Source of the DNA: Amycolatopsis anabasis
GTDB taxonomy: Bacteria; Actinomycetota; Actinomycetes; Mycobacteriales; Pseudonocardiaceae
NCBI RefSeq assembly: GCF_009765355.1
Contig: NZ_VTHK01000026.1
Location: forward strand, 62,001 to 126,000
Direction: 5' to 3'
Length of the DNA stretch: 64,000 nucleotides
Shown here: positions 1-8,280 of the stretch, piece by piece
How the letters are laid out: every line of letters starts with the position of its first letter
Numbering within the stretch: the stretch's first letter is position 1
Position numbers and translations under genes: made by a program
The notes under the pieces: model-generated
Database searches by the model: none
What the model was told of the DNA's origin: nothing
Seen by the model: the letters and a program-made list of their open reading frames with translations, nothing else

Positions 1-868
1 CCAGCCCCAGCCTGCTCACCACTTCCCGGGTCGCCTTCGACCGGTTGAACGTGTAGAAGTGCAGGTCGGGCACGCCCTCGGCGAGCAGCCGCTCGCAGAG
101 TTCGGTGACCACGTCGATGCCCTCGGCCCGGAACGCCTTGGCGTTCTCGGTCAGCGGCTCCAGCCGATCGAGCAGTTTGCGGGGCGCCTGGGCCCCGGAC
201 AGTTCGATCGTCTTGCGCAGCGTGCGCGGGGTGGTCAGCGGCATGACCCCGGGGATCAGCATCGCGTCGCAGCCCGCCGCGGCCACCCGGTCCCGCAACC
301 GCAGGAAGTCGTCGGCCTCGAAGAACAACTGCGCGATCCCGAAGTCCGCGCCCGCCCGGAACTTCCGCACCAGGTACTCGGTGTCGGTGTCCAGATCCGG
401 GGATCGCGGGTGGCCGTAGGGAAACGCCGAGACCCCGACGCAGAAGTCGCCGAGCGAACGGACCAGTTCGACGAGCTCCTCGGCGTAGTTCAGGCCCTCC
501 GGATGCGCCACCCACTCGCCGTACGGGTCGCCGGGCGGATCGCCGCGCAGGGCGAGGATGTTGCGCACGCCCACGGCGGCGTACCAGCCGATCACGTTGC
601 GCAGCTCGGCGACCGAGTGGTTGACCGCGGTCAGATGCGCCATCGGCACCAGGGTGGTCTCGGTCGCGACCCGGGCGATGTTGCGGATCGTGCCGTCCCG
701 GCTGGTGCCGCCGGCGCCGTAGGTGATCGACATGTAGGCGGGGTCGAACGGCTCGAGTTCGCGCACCGAACGCCACAGAATCGCCTCGTCGGCGGCGTCG
801 CGGGGCGGGAAGAACTCCACCGAGAACACGGGGCGCTCGCCCCGGATGCGCTCCACTACCGACGTCAT
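1..868 (-). CDS. metF: methylenetetrahydrofolate reductase, 3' end outside window
   Basis: Cytoplasmic MetF-type enzyme reducing 5,10-methylenetetrahydrofolate to 5-methyl-THF, the methyl donor for methionine synthesis. About 289 residues are visible on the minus strand and the gene runs off the left edge, so the stop is not seen. Near the N-terminus FSVEFFPPRD is the family signature carrying the catalytic Glu; SITYGAGGT and NILALRGDPPGD follow, and DLHFYTFNRS lies near the C-terminus. The start is the ATG at 868; an in-frame ATG lies three codons upstream at 877, and neither has a clear ribosome site. It is divergent from the prenyl synthase at 1140, matching the Rv2172c/idsA2 arrangement of mycobacteria. 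Assignment is firm; cofactor preference cannot be judged here. Confidence 0.9.
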   Translation of the reverse strand, partial: MTSVVERIRGERPVFSVEFFPPRDAADEAILWRSVRELEPFDPAYMSITYGAGGTSRDGTIRNIARVATETTLVPMAHLTAVNHSVAELRNVIGWYAAVGVRNILALRGDPPGDPYGEWVAHPEGLNYAEELVELVRSLGDFCVGVSAFPYGHPRSPDLDTDTEYLVRKFRAGADFGIAQLFFEADDFLRLRDRVAAAGCDAMLIPGVMPLTTPRTLRKTIELSGAQAPRKLLDRLEPLTENAKAFRAEGIDVVTELCERLLAEGVPDLHFYTFNRSKATREVVSRLGL

Positions 869-1139
869 GGCACTCATGCTATCGGCCGAAGTCCGCAGAA
901 TGGGAGAATCCTCCCGCAACGTGGAACACAGTTCCGCCCACCGGGCACCTCCGTGGCGTGTCGTCGTCACTCCTCGCGATCACTCATAGTGCCGCAGTGA
1001 CGAGGGCGCTGACTACCCTTATTCTTCGCAATCCCCAGGATGGCAGGCATCCCTCAAGGCGCGCTGGAACCCGGACCGTCCACAGTGGAGCAGGCACCCC
1101 GGCGACAGCCGGTGCGGGCCGAACCTTGACGATAGGTCC

Positions 1140-2231
1140 ATGACCGAGCCGGGCTACGACCACGACCTGCCGGAGCACGTGGAACGCGTGCTGACCGGCT
1201 TCCTCCGCGAGGCCGCCGAACCGATCCTGGACGTCGAGCCCGGCGTCGGCGCCGGGGTGGCGGCGCTCACGGACTTCGTGCTCGGCGGCGGGAAGCGGCT
1301 GCGGCCCACGTTCGCCTGGTGGGGATGGCGCGGGGCGGGCGGCGATCCGGCGGGCCCGCTCGCGGACGGGGTCCTGCGTGCGGTCGCCAGCCTGGAGCTG
1401 ATCCAGGCCTGCGCGCTGATTCACGACGACCTGATGGACTCCTCCGACTCCCGCCGCGGCTTCCCGACCGTGCACGTGGCCTTCGCCCGCCGGCACGCCG
1501 AACAGGGCTGGCTCGGCTCGCCCGCGAACTTCGGGCTGGCGGCCGCGGTGCTCATCGGCGACCTGGCCCTGGCCTGGGCCGACGACATGTTCGCCGACGC
1601 CGGGCTGCCCGCGGCCAGGCTCGCCGCCGCCCGGCCCGCCTGGCGGGCGATGCGCACCGAGGTGCTCGCCGGGCAGTACCTGGACGTGCGCACGCAGGCC
1701 ATCGGGGACGCGTCGGTGGAGGCCGCGTTGCGGATCGACCGGCTGAAGACGGCGGCCTACACCGTGCAGCGGCCGCTCCACCTGGGCGCCGCGCTGGCCG
1801 GTGCGGACGAGAAGCTGATCGACACGCTGCTGGAGTTCGGCGGCGACCTCGGGGTGGCCTTCCAGCTCCGGGACGATCTGCTCGGGGTGTTCGGGGATCC
1901 GTCGGTCACCGGCAAACCGGCCGGGGACGATCTGCGCGAAGGCAAGCGGACCCTGCTCGTCGCCCTCGGGCTCCGGCACGCGAACGACCAGGGACGCACC
2001 GCCGAGGCCGAGCTCATCGCCGGCGCGATCGGCGACGCCGGGCTCACCGAGTCCACAGTGGACGCGGTGCGCGAGGCGCTGACCTCGGTCGGCGCGGTGG
2101 ACGCGGTGGAGCGGCGGATCGACGAGCTCACCGGCAGCGCATTGGCCGCGCTGGAGCGGGCCGAACTGGCCGAACCCGCGGCGACCCGGCTCACCGAGCT
2201 GACCGCCAAGTCGACCCAGCGCAACTACTGA
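1140..2231 (+). CDS. polyprenyl (geranylgeranyl-type) diphosphate synthase
   Basis: Trans-isoprenyl diphosphate synthase of 363 residues, condensing isopentenyl diphosphate with an allylic diphosphate. The first aspartate-rich motif DDLMD is at residues 96-100 and the second, in RDDLLGVFGD, is near 243-252; GGGKRLRP (49-56) binds the pyrophosphate of IPP. In mycobacteria the positional equivalent is idsA2 (Rv2173), next to the Rv2175c/pknL pair also found here, so orthology is plausible. Chain length (C15 to C20 or longer) cannot be read with confidence. ATG start; it is the first gene of a possible two-gene transcript with the F420-type oxidoreductase 61 bp downstream. Confidence 0.9.
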   Translation: MTEPGYDHDLPEHVERVLTGFLREAAEPILDVEPGVGAGVAALTDFVLGGGKRLRPTFAWWGWRGAGGDPAGPLADGVLRAVASLELIQACALIHDDLMDSSDSRRGFPTVHVAFARRHAEQGWLGSPANFGLAAAVLIGDLALAWADDMFADAGLPAARLAAARPAWRAMRTEVLAGQYLDVRTQAIGDASVEAALRIDRLKTAAYTVQRPLHLGAALAGADEKLIDTLLEFGGDLGVAFQLRDDLLGVFGDPSVTGKPAGDDLREGKRTLLVALGLRHANDQGRTAEAELIAGAIGDAGLTESTVDAVREALTSVGAVDAVERRIDELTGSALAALERAELAEPAATRLTELTAKSTQRNY

Positions 2232-2292
2232 CAGGCATGCTGGACTTACTCGAGGTCGCGGGCTCGCGGGCGCCGGGCATAGGGTGCGAAAC

Positions 2293-3084
2293 ATGACCAC
2301 TGTCAAACGACCCGTGCGCGTGGGTGTCCAGATCCAACCCCAGCACGCCGAATACGCGGCCATCCGGCGAGCGGCGGCCGAGGCCGAAGAACTCGGCGTC
2401 GACATCGCGTTCAACTGGGACCACTTCTACCCGCTCTTCGGCGATCCCGACGGCCTGCACTTCGAATGCTGGACGATGCTGGGCGCCTGGGCGGAGTCCA
2501 CCTCCCGCGTCGAAATCGGCGCCCTGGTGTCCTGCAACAGCTACCGCAATCCGGAACTGCTCGCCGACATGGCCCGGACCGTCGACCACATCAGCGGCGG
2601 GCGCCTGATCCTCGGCATCGGCTCCGGCTGGTTCGAGAAGGACTACGACGAGTACGGCTACGAGTTCGGCACCGCCGGCGGCCGCCTGGACGACCTGGCC
2701 GAGGCCCTGCCGCGCATCGAAAACCGCCTCGGCAAGCTGAACCCGGCGCCGACCAGGAAGATCCCGGTCCTCATCGGGGGCGGCGGCGAGAAGAAGACGC
2801 TGCGCATGGTCGCCGAGCACGCCGACATCTGGCACGGCTTCGGCGATCCGGACGTGGTGGAACGCAAGGTGAAGATCCTCGACGAGCACTGCGCCGCGGT
2901 CGGCCGCGACCCGGCGGAGATCGAACGCTCGGTCGGAGTGGACGGCACGCCCGAGGAGCTCGGCGACCGGCTGCTCGGACTGGGAGTCAGCCTCTTCACC
3001 GTCGGCACCGACGGCCCGGACTACGACTTCGGCAAGCTGCGCGAGTGGGTCGCGTGGCGCGACGAGCAGAACAAGAACGCCTGA
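2293..3084 (+). CDS. LLM-class F420-dependent oxidoreductase
   Basis: 263-residue luciferase-like monooxygenase-fold protein; actinobacterial members mostly use coenzyme F420 for hydride transfer. Seen: an early beta strand VRVGVQIQP, the FNWDHFYPLFGDPDG segment, RVEIGALVSCNSYRNPELLA, DHISGGRLILGIGSGWFEKDY and IPVLIGGGGEKKTLR, all typical of the family. The ATG at 2293 is preferred; a GTG three codons upstream (2284) is in frame. The substrate is unknown. It lies downstream of the prenyl synthase on the same strand and ends next to the convergent CGNR gene, with one base between the two stops. Confidence 0.85.
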   Translation: MTTVKRPVRVGVQIQPQHAEYAAIRRAAAEAEELGVDIAFNWDHFYPLFGDPDGLHFECWTMLGAWAESTSRVEIGALVSCNSYRNPELLADMARTVDHISGGRLILGIGSGWFEKDYDEYGYEFGTAGGRLDDLAEALPRIENRLGKLNPAPTRKIPVLIGGGGEKKTLRMVAEHADIWHGFGDPDVVERKVKILDEHCAAVGRDPAEIERSVGVDGTPEELGDRLLGLGVSLFTVGTDGPDYDFGKLREWVAWRDEQNKNA

Positions 3085-3085
3085 G

Positions 3086-3646
3086 TCACCGGGCGCGCTT
3101 CCGGTGCGCGGCCACGCGTTCGCGGGTCGCGCACCGGGCCGAGCAGTAGCGCCGCGGCCCGCCGCTCCCGGTGTCCACAAAGGACTTCCGGCAGGACGCC
3201 GACGCGCAGATCCCGCCGGGCCGGGCCTGCCGGTCGGCCAGCAGCACGGCGAGCGCCAGGCAGGATGAGGTCAGCAGCCATTCGCCCCACGGGGCGTCGT
3301 CGTGGCTGTCCACGTGCAGATGCCACGGGAACGTGCCGCCGTGCGTGGTCAGCCGCGGCGCCCGGGCGTGCCGCGCGAGCAACTCGTTGAGCACCTCCGC
3401 CGCCCGGTCCACGTCGGGGGCCGCGAACACCTCGTACAGCGCGAGCGCGGCCTCGTGCAGTTCCTCGACATCCGCCGCGGTCAGCGTGATCGGCTCCGGC
3501 TCCCCGTAGGCCCGCAGCACCGCCAGCACGCTCGCGACGTCGCCCGGCCCGGGCAGCAGCACGTCGAGCAGGTCCACCGCGCGCTGGGCGGCCGTCCGCG
3601 CGGAACGCCCGGGAAGAAAATCCTGTTGGGGTACGGGCACGCCCAC
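3086..3646 (-). CDS. CGNR zinc-finger regulator (ABATE domain)
   Basis: 186-residue putative transcription factor. The N-terminal about 130 residues are an ABATE-type helical/stress-response domain. The C-terminus holds the CGNR-type zinc ribbon: Cys-x4-Cys in CASASCRKSFVD, then YCSARCATRERV with the second Cys pair, and a basic tail. It is divergent from an MFS exporter, and CGNR proteins commonly control such neighbours, so regulation of that gene is the natural inference. GTG 3646 is taken as start; an in-frame ATG at 3664 would overlap the ATG of the efflux gene and a GTG at 3640 is also possible. Only about 17 bp separate the two start codons. Confidence 0.8.
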   Translation of the reverse strand: MGVPVPQQDFLPGRSARTAAQRAVDLLDVLLPGPGDVASVLAVLRAYGEPEPITLTAADVEELHEAALALYEVFAAPDVDRAAEVLNELLARHARAPRLTTHGGTFPWHLHVDSHDDAPWGEWLLTSSCLALAVLLADRQARPGGICASASCRKSFVDTGSGGPRRYCSARCATRERVAAHRKRAR

Positions 3647-3663
3647 AGTGTAACGTGCTGACA

Positions 3664-4827
3664 ATGCGAGGCCGTTACCAGCTCGTGCGTTACCTCGGCG
3701 GCGCGGCGCTGGCCAGGACCGGCGACGAGATGTCCGGTCCGGCGCTGCTGTTGCTCGGGCTCGCCGTCACCGGTTCGGCCACCGCCGCGTCCGCCCTGCT
3801 GGCCGGGCTGACCGTGTCGGCGGCCGTGGGCGGTCCGGTGTTCGGCGCGCTGCTCGACCGCAGCCCGCGCCCGGGACGATTGCTGGCCGGGGCGCTCGTC
3901 GCCTACGCGGCCGGACTGGCCGCGATCCTGGGCGGACTGGGGCACGTGCCGGTCGCCGCCGCGGTCGCGGCGGCGGTGCTCACCGGCCTGCTCAACCCGG
4001 CGCTCACCGGCGGCTGGACCGCCCAGCTGCCGCACGTCCTCGGCGGCACCCCGCTCGAGCGCGGCAGCGCGCTGGACGCGCTGACCTTCACCGCCGCGAG
4101 CCTGGCCGGCCCCGCGCTGGCCGGGCTCGCCGCTCAGCTCCTCGGCGCGCCGGTCGCGGTCGCCGCGGCGATCGCCCTCGTCGCGCTCGCGACGCCCGCG
4201 GCCTGGTTCCTGCCCCGGCGCCCGGCGCCCGCCCGCGCCACGAACCTGGGGCGCGAGCTGGCGGCCGGATTCGCCGCGATCGCCGCCCGCCGCACCCTGT
4301 TGCGGGCCACGGCGGCCTCGGCGGTGTCGTTCGCCGGGGTCGGCATGCTGACGGTCTGTTGCCCGCTGCTCGGCGAGCAACGGCTCGGCGGGGCCGCCCG
4401 GGGCACGCTGCTGCTGACCGTGATCGCCGTCGCGGCGCTGCTCGCCAACGCCGCGCTGGCCCGGCGCCCGCCGAAACCGGACGCGACCGTCCTGGTCAGC
4501 GTCCTGGCGCTGGTCGCGAGCACGGCACTGGCCGCGGTGAGCTCGTCCGCCGCGCTCCTGGTCGCCGCCGCGGCACTCGCCGGGCTGAGCGAGGGCCCGC
4601 AGCTGACCGCCCTGTTCGCGATCCGGCACCGGGAAGCCCCGGACCACCTGCGCGCGCAGATCTTCAGCACGGGCGCGAGTGTGAAGATCACCGGGTTCGC
4701 ACTGGGATCCGCGATCGCGGGACCACTCGCCACCTGGTCGGTGACCGCGTGCCTGCTCGCCGCGGCGGCCGTCGAACTGACCGCCGCGCTCGCCTATCTG
4801 GCGTTGGGCAGGGCTAGAAGGCCCTAG
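3664..4827 (+). CDS. MFS transporter, likely drug/metabolite exporter
   Basis: 387-residue inner-membrane protein with about 10-12 hydrophobic segments. The N-terminus (YLGGAALARTGDEMSGPALLLLG) is typical of MFS exporters of the enterobactin/macrolide efflux type. GPVFGALLDRSPRPGRLL, between TM2 and TM3, is the loop in which MFS motif A (G-x3-D-R-x2-R) falls. The ATG at 3664 is used; a GTG three codons upstream is in frame. It is divergent from a CGNR regulator and its last 4 bp overlap the end of the convergent Rv2175c-like gene. The substrate is not predictable. Confidence 0.85.
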   Translation: MRGRYQLVRYLGGAALARTGDEMSGPALLLLGLAVTGSATAASALLAGLTVSAAVGGPVFGALLDRSPRPGRLLAGALVAYAAGLAAILGGLGHVPVAAAVAAAVLTGLLNPALTGGWTAQLPHVLGGTPLERGSALDALTFTAASLAGPALAGLAAQLLGAPVAVAAAIALVALATPAAWFLPRRPAPARATNLGRELAAGFAAIAARRTLLRATAASAVSFAGVGMLTVCCPLLGEQRLGGAARGTLLLTVIAVAALLANAALARRPPKPDATVLVSVLALVASTALAAVSSSAALLVAAAALAGLSEGPQLTALFAIRHREAPDHLRAQIFSTGASVKITGFALGSAIAGPLATWSVTACLLAAAAVELTAALAYLALGRARRP

Positions 4828-5201
4828 AAGGCCATTGCCTGCGCGCGCCGCTTGACTTCCGTGCCGTGGCTGGTTCGCAGGGCCATGATCGGCGTGCTGC
4901 CGGGCAGGGTCTCGTCCGCGGTGAACAGCCACCGCAGCATTTCGGTCCGGCTGAACCCGGCGTCGGCCAGCACCGTGATGGTGCCGCCGAGTCCCTTCAC
5001 AACACCATCCTTGACCAGGAAGTCCGCCGGGACGAGCAGTTCACCGTCGCGGCGCACCGCGATCAGCTGGCCGTCCCGCAGCATCTGCCGCACCTTGTTG
5101 GCCGACAGCCCGAGCGCGGTGCCCACCTCGTCGAGAGGAAGCACGGCGACCGCGGCGTCGAGCACGTCATCAGCGACTGGGATCGCACTCACAGCTGACA
5201 C
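4824..5201 (-). CDS. Rv2175c-like HTH DNA-binding protein
   Basis: 125-residue cytoplasmic protein matching the Rv2175c family, an excisionase-like winged helix domain. PLDEVGTALGLSANKVRQML (about 22-41) is the helix-turn-helix, followed by the wing GQLIAVRRDGELLVPADFLV. In M. tuberculosis Rv2175c binds DNA and is a substrate of the adjacent kinase PknL; the same divergent pairing with a PknL-like kinase occurs here, 128 bp away. Phosphorylation is inferred from that precedent. GTG start at 5201; a second GTG three codons in (5192) is possible. Confidence 0.85.
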   Translation of the reverse strand: MSAVSAIPVADDVLDAAVAVLPLDEVGTALGLSANKVRQMLRDGQLIAVRRDGELLVPADFLVKDGVVKGLGGTITVLADAGFSRTEMLRWLFTADETLPGSTPIMALRTSHGTEVKRRAQAMAF

Positions 5202-5329
5202 TGTGCCACACCTGGCGTCACACGCAGCAATATCGCACCAATGGCGTAACGAAACCTGAACCTAACGGGTCCGATTCAGAACCCGGGGCGCGTCCACTCC
5301 GCACACCGCTATCCGTACGATCGGTAACC

Positions 5330-7360
5330 GTGACAAGCACGGACACCAGCCTGGTCGGCACGCTGCTCGACCGGCGGTACCGGGTCGACCGGCTGCTCGC
5401 CCGCGGTGGCATGTCTTCGGTGTACCGGGGCATGGACACCCGGCTGGATCGTCCCGTGGCGATCAAGATCATGGATCCGCGGTTCGCGGACGATCGGTCC
5501 TTCGTGGAGCGCTTCGAGCGCGAAGCCCGGTCGGCGGCGAAACTGCACCACCCGCACGTGGTCGCCGTGCACGACCAGGGTGTGGACGGCGTCGGGGAGA
5601 ACAGCCGCGCGTTCCTGGTGATGGAACTGGTCGACGGCGGCACCCTGCGCGACCTGCTGGACGAACAGGGCGCGCTGGACGTCCCGCTGGCCCTGAGCGT
5701 CGCCGAGCCGGTCCTCTCCGCGCTCGCCGCCGCGCACCGGGCGGGCCTGGTGCACCGCGACGTCAAACCGGAGAACGTGCTCATCGGCCGCGGCGCCACC
5801 CCGGGCGCCGGGGTGGTCAAGGTCGGCGACTTCGGCCTGGTGCGCGCGGTGGCGAGCGCCGGGACCACGAGTTCGAGCATCATCCTCGGCACGGTCGCCT
5901 ATCTGTCGCCGGAGCAGGTGACCACCGGCGCGGCGATGGAACGCGGCGACGTGTACTCGACCGGGATCCTGCTCTACGAGATGCTCACCGGCCAGGCGCC
6001 CTACACCGGCGACACCGCGATCTCGGTGGCCTACCGGCATGTGAACGACGACGTCCCGGCCCCGAGTTCGGTGCGGCCGGGCATCCCGCGGGCGCTGGAC
6101 GATCTCGTCCTGCGCGCCACCCGGCGGGACGACCAGGCCCGCCCCGCCGACGCGGGCGCCTTCCTCGAAGAACTGCAGCAGGTCCGCACCGCGCTGGGGA
6201 TCTCGCCGGTGCCCGTGCCGGTGCCGCCTCCGCCGGATGTCGACAAGGTTTCCGACGTCGAGGCCACCACCCCGAACATCCCGGCCGTCCAGGACACGTC
6301 GCCGATGTCCGGCCCGCGCGGCACCCGCGCCCTGATGCGCGGCGAAGCCCCGCCGTGGCAACGGACTCCCCCGGCCGTTCCGCCGCCCCCGGGGACGCCG
6401 CCGCCCGGGAACCCGATTCCCGCACCGGAAACCCCGGACAAGAAGAAGAGCAGAACCGGCCGCCTGATCGCGTTGTGGGCCGTGGTCGCGCTGGTGCTCG
6501 GCGGGCTGATCGGCGCGGGCATCTACATCTTCGCGGGCGATAAAACGGTCCCGGTGCCCCAGGTCGCCGGGCTGAGCCAGGCCGACGCCGGGAGCGAGCT
6601 GCGCAAACTCCAGCTGAACCCGAAATACGCGCCACGGGAGCGGAACAACACCGTGGCGATCGGCAAGGTCATCCGCACCGATCCGGAGGCCGGGACCAAG
6701 CTGAACCCCGGCGAAGAGGTCACCGTGGTGGTCTCGGCGGGCCGTCCGGCCGTACCGGACATCCAGCCGGGGACGACCGTGGAGTCCGCCGAACAGCAGA
6801 TCCGGGCGCAGCAGCTGGAGCCGGTGCGCGCGGCCGAGGCCTACGACGCCAAGGTCGCCAAGGGCCAGGTGCTGAAGGTGGATCCGACGCCGGGCACGCA
6901 ACTGGACATCGGCACCAAGGTCAACCTGACGATTTCCAAGGGCCCGCCGCCGAATCCGGTGCCGAACGTGGTCGGCAAGCCCAAGGACGACGCGTTCAAG
7001 GCGTTGCGCGCCGCCGGTTTCGAACCGGTCGACGGCGGCGCCGAGTTCTCCGCCGACGTGCCCGCCGGCAGCGTCACCCGGATCAACCCCGCGGCCGGGA
7101 CCACTCCGGCCGAGGGCGGCGACCGCCGCGTGACGGTCTGGGTGTCCGAGTCCTCGGAGGTGCCGTCGGTCATCGGGCGCATGATCCCGGAGGCGATCCA
7201 GATCCTCACCCAGGCGGGGCTGCAGCCCGACGTCAAGGGCCGCGGACACGGCGACGATGACGACGGCGGCAGCGGTTTCGGCTGGGTGATCGACCAGGAT
7301 CCGAAGCCGGGCTCGCGCGTGCAGAAGGGCACCACCGTCAAGCTGAAGACGTTCCCGTGA
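5330..7360 (+). CDS. pknL: PASTA-domain Ser/Thr protein kinase, PknL-like
   Basis: 676-residue single-pass membrane kinase. The kinase domain covers about 15-280: glycine loop LARGGMSS, Lys46 in VAIKIM, catalytic HRDVKPEN with Asp144, DFG at 167-169 and a SPE segment at 193-195. A Pro-rich linker leads to one transmembrane helix (about 381-403), then four extracellular PASTA repeats (about 405-676), which in relatives sense peptidoglycan fragments or lipid II. Neighbours (Rv2175c-like gene, aroG, prenyl synthase) identify it as the PknL position. M. tuberculosis PknL lacks these PASTA repeats, so this copy resembles the PASTA-bearing actinobacterial form. GTG start. Confidence 0.92.
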   Translation: MTSTDTSLVGTLLDRRYRVDRLLARGGMSSVYRGMDTRLDRPVAIKIMDPRFADDRSFVERFEREARSAAKLHHPHVVAVHDQGVDGVGENSRAFLVMELVDGGTLRDLLDEQGALDVPLALSVAEPVLSALAAAHRAGLVHRDVKPENVLIGRGATPGAGVVKVGDFGLVRAVASAGTTSSSIILGTVAYLSPEQVTTGAAMERGDVYSTGILLYEMLTGQAPYTGDTAISVAYRHVNDDVPAPSSVRPGIPRALDDLVLRATRRDDQARPADAGAFLEELQQVRTALGISPVPVPVPPPPDVDKVSDVEATTPNIPAVQDTSPMSGPRGTRALMRGEAPPWQRTPPAVPPPPGTPPPGNPIPAPETPDKKKSRTGRLIALWAVVALVLGGLIGAGIYIFAGDKTVPVPQVAGLSQADAGSELRKLQLNPKYAPRERNNTVAIGKVIRTDPEAGTKLNPGEEVTVVVSAGRPAVPDIQPGTTVESAEQQIRAQQLEPVRAAEAYDAKVAKGQVLKVDPTPGTQLDIGTKVNLTISKGPPPNPVPNVVGKPKDDAFKALRAAGFEPVDGGAEFSADVPAGSVTRINPAAGTTPAEGGDRRVTVWVSESSEVPSVIGRMIPEAIQILTQAGLQPDVKGRGHGDDDDGGSGFGWVIDQDPKPGSRVQKGTTVKLKTFP

Positions 7361-7467
7361 TCGGGAGAACGTTTCGAATCCGGTACCGAAATTCCGGTCG
7401 TCGGCTTCGAAGCGCCGCGTACGGTCTACGGGGAAGGCGGTAACCGATTACCGGGGGTGACTCGGCG

Positions 7468-8064
7468 ATGAGCTTCTTCGACGCCGACCCGGTGGAACGG
7501 TCCCTTCCCGAACCGGACCGCGAACTGTACGCCTACGCGGACGGCTCGGACTTCGGCCCGACCGGCGACCACTTCGTCCCCGCGCTGCTGCCGTGGCGGG
7601 TGGAACTGGCCCGGGCCGACCGGGTGCTCGTGCGGCTGCAGGGCGTCCGGGTGTGGCCCGCGGCGGTCACCCTCGTCCTGACCGTGCACAGCCGGGACGA
7701 TTTGCCGCGCCCGCCGGGTATCTCGCTGTTCGACCGGCGCCGCCCAGCCGAACCCGGTGACTTCCGGATCGGCGTGCTCTTCGCCGACGGGGCCCGGGCC
7801 GCCGTGACCGGGCACCTCACCAGCGGCCCGGCGCGGCCGGAGCAGCCGAGGCTGGTGGTCATCGGCGGGACCGGCGGCCAGTTCCACACCCAGCACGACC
7901 TGCGGCTGCGACCGCTGCCGCCGGAGGGCCCGCTGACCGTGGTGACCCAGTGGCCGGCCCGGGGCGTCCCGGAGACCCGCACCGAGCTGGACGGCACGGC
8001 GATCCGGGCGGCCGCCGCCGAGGCGCTGGAGCTCTGGCCGGACCTCCCGCGGCGGCCGACCTGA
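7468..8064 (+). CDS. hypothetical protein, 198 residues
   Basis: Unrecognised soluble protein. Codon use is strongly GC3-biased and matches its neighbours, so it is a real gene. It has no signal peptide or membrane segment. It looks like a beta-rich domain, with alternating hydrophobic strands around VWPAAVTLVLTVHSRD, FRIGVLFADGARAAV and RLVVIGGTGGQFHTQHDLRLRPLPPEGPLTVVTQWP, and an acidic C-terminal helix. The central part reads like a small immunoglobulin-like or sheet-sandwich fold, but that is impression only. It stands alone between the kinase and the acyltransferase. Confidence 0.7.
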   Translation: MSFFDADPVERSLPEPDRELYAYADGSDFGPTGDHFVPALLPWRVELARADRVLVRLQGVRVWPAAVTLVLTVHSRDDLPRPPGISLFDRRRPAEPGDFRIGVLFADGARAAVTGHLTSGPARPEQPRLVVIGGTGGQFHTQHDLRLRPLPPEGPLTVVTQWPARGVPETRTELDGTAIRAAAAEALELWPDLPRRPT

Positions 8065-8280
8065 GAGTCCTTTGTGGACTCAACGCGGCGGCGATGGTCC
8101 CGCCGGGCGCGGAAATCGATTACCACGGCCGCTGAACGGACCAATACCGGGCCCCGGTGTTTCGACACGTTCGGGTGTTGCGGTATCCGTTAGCACCGTG
8201 GAAACACGTCGACCACTTCCCGGTCACGTCCGGCTGCTGGAGTGGTGATCGGCGCCGCACCCCTTGTGAGGAGGTCGATC

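Noticed and set aside
8065..8081. GAGTCC/GGACTC hairpin after the 198-residue gene as a terminator
   Set aside because: Only a 6-bp stem with no U-tract; too weak to annotate.
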